From the NCBI RefSeq assembly GCF_014649755.1, contig NZ_BMTQ01000008.1, positions 62,001 through 126,000 on the forward strand: a DNA stretch of 64,000 nt. Reading direction: 5' to 3'. The position numbers and the translations under genes are program-made. This document shows, one piece after another, positions 58,301 to 64,000 of this stretch; positions within the stretch are counted from its first letter, which is position 1; every line of letters begins with the position of its first letter. A model generated the notes under the pieces. It saw nothing but the letters and a program-made list of their open reading frames with translations, made no database searches and was not told the DNA's origin. Source of the DNA: Streptomyces litmocidini (lineage in GTDB: Bacteria; Actinomycetota; Actinomycetes; Streptomycetales; Streptomycetaceae).

Positions 58301-59703
58301 TTGCCGTCCAGCCACTCGCGGACCACGTGGTTGTTCCAGGACACCGAGCCGTCGAACTCATTGGCCCGGTAGACGTTCACGGGGTACGTGGTGGAGCAGG
58401 ACCAGTCGGAGGAGATGTACTGGTTGACGCGCAGGTTGGCGTAGTTGACGGTCGACCCGTAGTACCCGTTGATGTCGAACTCGAACAGGGCGCGCTCGAT
58501 GCCGTACGGGGACTCCCAGCCCTGGTAGCCCATGCCGGGGTGGTCCCGGTCGTTGGAGCCGGTGCGGTCGAAGTTGCTGGTGCCGGGCCAGGCCTGCATG
58601 ACCCAGGCGTGGTGCTGCTTGCCGCGGGAGTCGCGCGACCAGTCCGGGTCGATGTAGACCGGGTAGCTGGTGTCCGCGCCGTCGAGCAGGTCCATGCTGG
58701 GGGCCAGGGCGATGGCACCGCGGCCCTTGCCGGCCTCGCCGGTCGCCTTCGCCCGGGTGACGGGGATCTTGGCGACGGTGGCGCGGGCGCCGGGTCCTTC
58801 GGGGCTGCTCAGGCCGTCGACGGCGCCGTTGGCCTTGTCGACGGGCGCGGCGGCGTCCATGTCGGCGTACTTGCCGCCGCGTGCGGCCGGCTGCCGGGCC
58901 TCCTTCGTGGACCACATGATCGGGGCGGGGGAGCGGAAGACGGTGTCCCGGCCGGCGTCGGCGGTGAGGTTGCCGTCCTTGTCCTTGGCGAGCGTGAGGC
59001 CCTTGGTCTCCGCGGGGAACACCAGGTTCCGCACCGCCGGGTTGGCGGCGGCGGCCGGGCTGCGCAGGATGACGACCGTGCCGTAGCCGCCCCACTTGGT
59101 GGCGGTGACCTTCAGGTCGGTGTCGGGTGCCACGTCCTCGAAGAGGGCGCCGTTGCCGCTGAGGACCGGCTTGGGCAGCGCGCCGGGGAACGGCGAGGAG
59201 ACGGACAGCTGTTGGCCGTCCTCGGTGGTCATGGTGGCCAGCGGGCCGGTGCCGCCGCCGGAGATCACCAGGGCGGAGTCGGCGGCCTTCGGGGCCACCG
59301 TGCCGTCCGCGCGGGTGACCAGGGTGTCGTCCAGGGTGACCCAGCCGCCGCCCTTGCCCTTCATGCGCTGGGCTTCGAGGCTGCGCTCGGTGCGGAGCTT
59401 GCCCCGGGGCGTGACGACGGTGGTGCTGAACTCGTCGGTGAGTCCGGGAACCTGGACGTCCTTGCCGGTCGTCCTGGCCTTCAGCCTCGCCTGTTCCAGG
59501 GCGGCGCGGTCCGCCGTCGGCTTCGGGCGCTCGGCGCTTCCCCCGGAGGGGGCGGGAGCGGCCGGGGAGGCCGACGGATCGGGCTTGGGCGACGGCGCGG
59601 CCTGTGCCGCGTAGGGCGTGGCGGCCAGCATCGCCGCGGATACGGCCAGGACGGCGGCGGCCGCGACCGGCCGCCGTAGTCCGGCTCTTGGTGCAGTGGA
59701 CAT
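55360..59703 (-). CDS. large secreted multidomain protein with LamG and ricin-type lectin domains
   Basis: A 1447-residue secreted protein. ATG 59703 follows GGGGGAG; a Sec signal (RPVAAAAVLAVSAAMLAATP ending AAQAA) follows. A Pro/Ala linker and an N-terminal beta region lead to a DNRLRE-like stretch (ERALFEFDINGYYGSTVNYA near 440) and Ig/FN-like parts. Then come FG-GAP-like motifs (DTTGDARPDILIPDTAGNLV; DGDVTDDGVPDFWALDTAGT), a LamG domain (SFTISTWAKMDKPDGVIVSQ; GVWTQLTATYDATTGAMSLY) and a C-terminal ricin-type beta-trefoil (ICVDAPNNNSGNGMRPQLW; GQCVAASANQTAQGTAVLFW; GRCLDVPW). Probably a cell-surface or glycan-binding partner of the divergent RHS protein. Confidence 0.9.
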   Translation of the reverse strand: MSTAPRAGLRRPVAAAAVLAVSAAMLAATPYAAQAAPSPKPDPSASPAAPAPSGGSAERPKPTADRAALEQARLKARTTGKDVQVPGLTDEFSTTVVTPRGKLRTERSLEAQRMKGKGGGWVTLDDTLVTRADGTVAPKAADSALVISGGGTGPLATMTTEDGQQLSVSSPFPGALPKPVLSGNGALFEDVAPDTDLKVTATKWGGYGTVVILRSPAAAANPAVRNLVFPAETKGLTLAKDKDGNLTADAGRDTVFRSPAPIMWSTKEARQPAARGGKYADMDAAAPVDKANGAVDGLSSPEGPGARATVAKIPVTRAKATGEAGKGRGAIALAPSMDLLDGADTSYPVYIDPDWSRDSRGKQHHAWVMQAWPGTSNFDRTGSNDRDHPGMGYQGWESPYGIERALFEFDINGYYGSTVNYANLRVNQYISSDWSCSTTYPVNVYRANEFDGSVSWNNHVVREWLDGKWVPGNGTNSACYNDIPVDFNVTGAMRDAIRDTSKPIAFVLRGNEGSGDKMGFKRFNYNATLSTEYDFPPNTPDNLRADPVPRRVVAGDTQACGSVPSSSYGWVTDTHTDLISRVSSPNQGQLTEWADVWDETAGATANQGWSGFVSNWSEARYSVPVGTLQNGHNYAWATHGDDGLLRGPSSTTCHFAVDTTPPVMAFGQFTDPNTQYPPAGNGQITNLRLGDTGSIPISASDPSPGAGLRSSGLACVQWSFDPQLAGAQQTCGSPLSVSSISVKPTHWGTNIVYARVLDEAGNASQTLSYAFYVPWKDGPVAFGDTTGDARPDILIPDTAGNLVTHGRATDGSTAGMLPSGTAATALQAPEVSSGRTWKDYRIAHRGSLDPGRNVDDLFVHREPATVGALGGSDLFAYDNTLSNPGVFTLGTKHTVDKPDCDTTYASSCAGYQNVGTWQYSSQITPTGPARTSRTPSRKVSDATGLLAVEAGKLWFYPVKSNQTLAPPTLVSGTGDWDDKDLMVPGNTLNLSTATTADTAPALWVRNRTSGDIFQYKLAIGTRTDDVLGVTYTVITGVTAQPTARIGYGITGSGYPRVGSDGDVTDDGVPDFWALDTAGTLHSWAGAVNSGAVNGFTGYHVRGNTQAPTAQWRLDNKKSVPAGSDLTEANISYGADTVDGRATGVAVFSDTLKSSLTAPAPVVDTRQSFTISTWAKMDKPDGVIVSQDTGHASAFMLWADSGNWRFALARGDDDGWPYDFNATVNPANAFQAGVWTQLTATYDATTGAMSLYVNGRLASSGHHAASSSPAPSGKLVMGRYKYQSLPSNWLAGRVSNLAVYQGYTPKATTAGTPIRFAPSPDICVDAPNNNSGNGMRPQLWGCNGSDAQKLSVNANGTLTQQGQCVAASANQTAQGTAVLFWQCLGEGGQQWLPRADGSIYNPQSGRCLDVPWANRTWGTVFELFDCNGTPAQQWSVPAIFTPVLPVNP

Positions 59704-60021
59704 GCTTGTGTACTCCCCCATGTACGTGCGTGGTCCCGGCGCGTGGCGCGCAGAGATCGGGGGCACCTTGACAGGGTCACGTCGGCCGATCAAATCACGC
59801 CACACGGAATGTGTCCGACTTGTGGGTGACCTTCACGGAATGCACATGAAGTGATCTAGAACACATGCGTGTTTCAACCACTCATCCCGTACGCGAAGTT
59901 GGCGCGACTGCTACCTTCCCGTCCGATTGTGCCGTCGATTCGTGTCGTCGATCGGTTCGTGCCGTCGATCGGACGGACCGGCGGCCCCTACCTGCTTTCA
60001 ACTTTCAACGGGGGATGAACG
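59704..60021. promoter_or_regulatory. divergent promoter region between LamG and RHS genes
   Basis: The 318-base gap contains AT-rich patches, an inverted repeat AACAC-ATGC-GTGTT (59860-59873) and three direct copies of a TGCCGTCGAT-type unit of about 14-17 bases (59928-59972). These could be operators controlling both secreted proteins. No gene seen. Confidence 0.5.
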
Positions 60022-63000
60022 ATGCCACGCTTCGGCATGCGCCGATCCGGGCGACCTTCACGGACACGGGCGACCGTTCCGCTGGTCGTGGCCCTGACGG
60101 CGTCTCTTCTGGCAGTGCCGGCGGCCCAGGCCGCACCGGCGAAGCCGGACTTCGACAGAATCTGGCAGCCGCCGAAGACACCGCTGCCGCACACCGCCTC
60201 GATATCCGGGACCACGGCGAAGAAGCGCCGCCCGGTGGCCCCGCCGCGCACGGTGCCGAAGCGGGCCACGGCGGCCCCCGCCGAGGCGGCCGTCACCGCG
60301 CTGAGCGGCACCGCGCTGCCCACCACGGCCCCGGCCCGCGCCGGCCGGCTCCCCGTGTGGGTCGGCCCCGCCGGCAAGGCGTCCAAGGCCCCGCTGCCCG
60401 CGGTGACCGTCGTACGCAACGACAGCAAGGCGGCCCGTGCCGCCGGCGTGCACGGCCTGCTGTTCTCCGTCGCCGCGGTCGACGCACCGGCCGACCGGAG
60501 TGCGTCCGGCACGGTCAAGGTGAAGGTCGGCCTCGACCTGGCGGAGCTTCAGCGCGCCACCGGCGGACAGTTCGCCGCGCGCGGCCGCCTGGTGGCGCTG
60601 CCCGCGTGTGCCGCGACCACTCCCGCGCTCGCGTCCTGCCGGGTCCGCACCCCGTTGGCCACCCACTACGACAAGGCCACCGGCCGGCTGACGGCCGACC
60701 TCGCCGTGCCGGCCGTGGCGCCCGCGCCCGCCCGCGTCACCGGCGGCGCGGCCCCGGCGTCGCAACTGCTCACGTCGGCCGCCGCGCCGAGCTCCGCCCC
60801 GATGCTGCTCGCCGCCGAGACCGGTTCCTCGGGCGGCGGCGGCGACTACAAGGCGTCCGGCCTGAACCCGTCCTCGGCCTGGGCCGCGGGCGGCTCCTCG
60901 GGCGCGCTGACCTACAGCTACCCCTTCCAGCTGCCGCCCGCGCTCGGTGGCCAGGCCCCGTCGCTGGCCTTGGGCTACGACTCCTCCTCCGTGGACGGCC
61001 GCACCTCCGCCACCAACGCGCAGGCGTCGTGGATCGGCGACGGCTGGGACCTCAACCCCGGCTTCATCGAGCGCGCCTACAAGCCCTGCGACAAGGCGGG
61101 GATCACCAACTCCGGCGACCAGTGCTGGGGCGGCTTCAACGCCAGTCTCTCGCTCGGCGGCCACTCCGGGCAGCTCGTCCGCGTCGCCACCGGAGCGGCG
61201 TCGACGGACGCGGCGACCGGAGTGTGGCGGCTGAAGAACGACGACGGCACGAAGATCGAGTTCGGCTCGGGCGCCGCCAACGGCGTCCAGGACGGGGCCT
61301 ACGCCAAGGTCACCGACTCCGCCGGCACCGTCTCCTACTTCGGCGTCAACCACCTGCCCGGTGGTGACAAGAGCGACGCGGCGACGAACTCCGTGTCCAG
61401 CGTGCCGGTGTACTCCCCCAAGTCCGGCGACCCCTGCTACGACGCGGCCAAGGGCAACGGCTCCTGGTGCACGATGTGGCAGCGCCTCCAGCTGGACTAC
61501 GTCGTCGACGCCCACGGCAACCTGACGACGTACACCTGGGCCCCGGAAACCAACTACTACAGTCGCGGCGGTGGCCAGAACCCCGGCGCCGGCACGCTCA
61601 CCGCGTACACCCGTGCCACCACCCTGGCCTCGGTCGCGTACGGCCAGCGCCTGCCCGACCAGGTCGCGGCCAAGGGCGGCCTCCAGCCCGCCGTCCGGGT
61701 GACGCTCGGCACCGCCGAGCGCTGCCTCGACACCGCCGTCTGCGACCCCGCGCAGCGCACCGGGGCGAACAAGAACAACTGGCCCGACGTCCCCGTCGAC
61801 CAGGAGTGCAAGAGCTCCGGCACCTGCACCAACCTCTCGCCGACCTTCTTCACCACCCGTCGGCTGGCCTCCGTGCTGACCCAGGTCCGGGTGAACAACG
61901 CCTGGCAGGACGTCGACTCCTACGTCCTCAAGCACTCCTTCCCCGACCCGAAGGACGCCACCAGCCAGAAGGCCCTGTGGCTCGACTCGGTCCAGCGCAC
62001 CGGCAAGACCGGCACCCCCGAGCTCACGCTGCCCGCGGTGACCTTCGTCCCCGTGATGCTCGCGAACCGGGTCGACGGCACCGACCTCGTGCCCGCGCCG
62101 CCGCTCATGGACCGGCCGCGCATCCAGCAGATCAAGAACGAGACCGGCGGCGTCCTCAACGTCGACTACAACCTCCCGGCCTGCTCGCGCCTCAACCACG
62201 TGATGCCGTCCGCCGAGGACGACAACACCATGGCCTGCTACCCGGTCCGCTGGCTGCCGCCCGGCTCGGTCGTCGGCGCGGACCCGGTCCTCGACTGGTT
62301 CAACCACTACACCGTCGCGTCACTCACCGAGAACGACACCACGACCGACGCCCCACAGAAGATCACCGCCTACGCCTACGGCCCGGCCGGCTGGCACCGC
62401 GACGACAGCGAGTTCACCGAGACCAAGTCCCGTACCTGGGGCGACTTCCGCGGCTTCGCCACCGTGACCGCCACCACGGGCAGCGGCAACGACGGCCCCA
62501 AGTCGCAGGTGCGCACCACCTACCGGCAGGGCATGAACGGTGACGTCCGCAAGGACGGCTCCCCGCGCAGCGTCCAGCTCACCGACGCCCTCGGCCGGTC
62601 CGTCACCGACCACGACTGGCTCAGCGGCCGGACGCTCCAGACCGAGACGTACGACCAGGCGGGCGGCAGCGTCGTCAGCCGCAGCGTGTCCGGCGCCTCG
62701 GGCGAGGTGACGACCGCGACCCACGTGCGCGGCTCCGGCCTGCCGGACCTCGTCGCCCGGTACGACGCCACCACCACGACCGTCACGGACCAGGGCAGGA
62801 AGGCCGACGGCACCTGGCGGTCCACGGTCACCACCACGACCACCGACTCCACGCACAACAACCGCGCCGTCGCCACTCTGGAGCAGGCCGAGGGCCTCCC
62901 TGACCTGTGCTCGCGCCTCGACTACGCCACCGGACCCGACCCGCAGGTCGCCGGCCTGGTGAAGGAGGACCTGGTCGTCTCCGGCGCGAACGCCTGCACC

Positions 63001-64000
63001 GCCGGCGCGACCGCCGCCAACACCGTCGCCCGGACCCGCACCTCCTACGACAACCTGCCGTTCGGCCAGGCGGGCGTCACCGGCGACGCGACGAAGGCCG
63101 AAGTCCTGGACCGGTACCAGACGGACGGCACGCCCGTCTTCGTACCGACCGCGACCACGACCTACGACGCCTATGGCCGGACCGCCTCGGTCAAGGACCC
63201 GAACAGCAAGGACACCCAGCACCCGGACGGAGCCGTCACCACGACGAGCTACACGCCCGCCGCGACAGGCGAGCTGCCGTCCACCCTGACGGTCACCGCC
63301 CCCGTGCCCGGCTCGACGAGCACCTGGGACACCGTCACCACGATGGACGTCCGGCGCAATCTGGCCCTGACCGTCAAGGACCAGAACCTCAAGACGACCA
63401 CGGAGACCTACGACGCGCTCGGCCGCCTCACCGCGGTCTGGCTGCCCGGCCGCACCCCCGCGGCCAACCCGAACGCCAACATGACGTTCGAGTACGGCGT
63501 CTCCAACACGGCCGGCACCCCCTCGACGACCACCACCAACAAGCTGACGAAGGACAGCCAGACACCCGTCTACGTCAAGAACGTCGACATCCTCGACGGC
63601 TTCGTCCACACCCGGCAGACCCAGACGTCCCCGGCCAACCCGGCCTACACCGGTCGCCTGATCTCCGACACGCTGCTCGACTCGCAGGGCCGCCCCCGTA
63701 CGGTCAACGCACCCTGGTACAACGACGTGTCGGGCCCGACCGGCACGCTGCTGCCCTCGGCGGAGAGCACGATCCCGTCGCAGACCCGCACCACCTACGA
63801 CGGCCAGGGCCGCGCGGTGGTCACCGCCTCCTGGTCGAAGGGCGTGGAGCAGTCCCGTACGACGACCGACCACAAGGGCGTCGACCGCACGGACGTCGTG
63901 CCGCCGAAGGGCGCCGCGCCGACCACGACCCTGACCGACGGCCGCGGCCGCACCACGGAGCTGTGGCAGTACACCACCCCCACCGCGACGGGCCTGCCGG
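60022..64000 (+). CDS. secreted RHS/YD-repeat protein (3' end outside window)
   Basis: The frame stays open from ATG 60022 (behind GGGGGA) to the end of the window, 1326 residues. It starts with a signal peptide (RRSGRPSRTRATVPLVVALT ... LLAVPAAQAA). A long N-terminal region follows, with GALTYSYPFQLPPALGGQAP, SLALGYDSSSVDGRTSATNA and SWIGDGWDLNPGFIERAYKP, the conserved entry to Streptomyces RHS proteins. YD repeats appear later (TTYDAYGRTASV, ETYDALGRLTAV, TTYDGQGRAVVT). Such proteins form a shell enclosing a C-terminal toxin; that toxin and any immunity gene would be beyond the window. Confidence 0.9.
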   Translation, partial: MPRFGMRRSGRPSRTRATVPLVVALTASLLAVPAAQAAPAKPDFDRIWQPPKTPLPHTASISGTTAKKRRPVAPPRTVPKRATAAPAEAAVTALSGTALPTTAPARAGRLPVWVGPAGKASKAPLPAVTVVRNDSKAARAAGVHGLLFSVAAVDAPADRSASGTVKVKVGLDLAELQRATGGQFAARGRLVALPACAATTPALASCRVRTPLATHYDKATGRLTADLAVPAVAPAPARVTGGAAPASQLLTSAAAPSSAPMLLAAETGSSGGGGDYKASGLNPSSAWAAGGSSGALTYSYPFQLPPALGGQAPSLALGYDSSSVDGRTSATNAQASWIGDGWDLNPGFIERAYKPCDKAGITNSGDQCWGGFNASLSLGGHSGQLVRVATGAASTDAATGVWRLKNDDGTKIEFGSGAANGVQDGAYAKVTDSAGTVSYFGVNHLPGGDKSDAATNSVSSVPVYSPKSGDPCYDAAKGNGSWCTMWQRLQLDYVVDAHGNLTTYTWAPETNYYSRGGGQNPGAGTLTAYTRATTLASVAYGQRLPDQVAAKGGLQPAVRVTLGTAERCLDTAVCDPAQRTGANKNNWPDVPVDQECKSSGTCTNLSPTFFTTRRLASVLTQVRVNNAWQDVDSYVLKHSFPDPKDATSQKALWLDSVQRTGKTGTPELTLPAVTFVPVMLANRVDGTDLVPAPPLMDRPRIQQIKNETGGVLNVDYNLPACSRLNHVMPSAEDDNTMACYPVRWLPPGSVVGADPVLDWFNHYTVASLTENDTTTDAPQKITAYAYGPAGWHRDDSEFTETKSRTWGDFRGFATVTATTGSGNDGPKSQVRTTYRQGMNGDVRKDGSPRSVQLTDALGRSVTDHDWLSGRTLQTETYDQAGGSVVSRSVSGASGEVTTATHVRGSGLPDLVARYDATTTTVTDQGRKADGTWRSTVTTTTTDSTHNNRAVATLEQAEGLPDLCSRLDYATGPDPQVAGLVKEDLVVSGANACTAGATAANTVARTRTSYDNLPFGQAGVTGDATKAEVLDRYQTDGTPVFVPTATTTYDAYGRTASVKDPNSKDTQHPDGAVTTTSYTPAATGELPSTLTVTAPVPGSTSTWDTVTTMDVRRNLALTVKDQNLKTTTETYDALGRLTAVWLPGRTPAANPNANMTFEYGVSNTAGTPSTTTTNKLTKDSQTPVYVKNVDILDGFVHTRQTQTSPANPAYTGRLISDTLLDSQGRPRTVNAPWYNDVSGPTGTLLPSAESTIPSQTRTTYDGQGRAVVTASWSKGVEQSRTTTDHKGVDRTDVVPPKGAAPTTTLTDGRGRTTELWQYTTPTATGLP

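Noticed and set aside
55333..59679. A 1448-codon open frame on the plus strand
   Set aside because: It is the exact opposite-strand shadow of the LamG protein; its translation is repetitive Val/Gly/Ala/Asp with no domain, while the minus frame has a signal peptide and clear domains.
1..64000. tRNA, rRNA and origin-like elements
   Set aside because: Looked for T-loop GGTTCGAATCC-type strings, ribosomal signature segments and DnaA-box clusters; none found by eye. A covariance search would be needed to be definitive.

Overview
The window is high-GC actinobacterial chromosome, almost certainly from a Streptomyces. Signs are the extreme third-position G/C of the coding frames, GTG and TTG starts behind GGAGG-type ribosome sites, a complete conservon (cvnA-B-C-D), an NsrR/flavohaemoglobin pair, a ZTP-riboswitch folD and large secreted LamG/RHS proteins. 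I saw no rRNA, tRNA or CRISPR array.

Layout. 1-4 kb: end of an MFS exporter with a cupin protein, a TOPRIM protein, and a small gene. 2.4-8.3 kb: a polyamine-type module, with a soluble Cache-domain protein and a GntR/FCD repressor divergent from a four-gene spermidine/putrescine ABC importer. 8.3-13 kb: L,D-transpeptidase, SRPBCC protein, PadR regulator, peroxiredoxin and small membrane proteins. 13-15.7 kb: NsrR and Hmp (nitric oxide detoxification), each behind an NsrR-type dyad, then an MreB/actin-fold protein. 16-20.2 kb: polysaccharide deacetylase lipoprotein, ATP-dependent DNA ligase and a DUF6397-like protein. 20.3-26.4 kb: conservon with a second roadblock gene and an upstream MHYT membrane protein. 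26.5-42.1 kb: housekeeping and accessory genes (methyltransferase, secreted hydrolase, MOSC protein, fatty-acid desaturase, SNF2 helicase with SWIM partner, folD, GAF regulator and aldehyde dehydrogenase).

From about 42.1 to 54.9 kb the character changes. Composition looks less GC-rich by eye and small stress or regulator genes alternate with broken genes: a frameshifted DUF4267 gene, a cupin gene cut short, and two different degraded IS5-family transposases near 47.7-48.2 and 54.6-54.8 kb. Between the two transposase relics sits the most interesting locus, 48.5-54.2 kb, which reads as an undescribed RiPP (ribosomally made, modified peptide) cluster. One arm encodes a radical SAM/SPASM maturase and a 68-residue precursor-like peptide with a Cys/Ser/Pro/Gly tail. 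The divergent arm encodes a NodU/TobZ-type O-carbamoyltransferase with a C-terminal PqqD-like extension, a cupin-like protein and a 2-oxoglutarate/Fe(II) oxygenase, linked by 4-base stop/start overlaps. The inferred logic is radical SAM crosslinking, hydroxylation, and carbamoylation of a hydroxyl group on the peptide. No exporter or leader protease is encoded in the locus.

55.3-64 kb: a very large secreted protein (DNRLRE-like, FG-GAP-like, LamG and ricin-type lectin regions) divergent from the beginning of a secreted RHS/YD-repeat protein that runs off the window.
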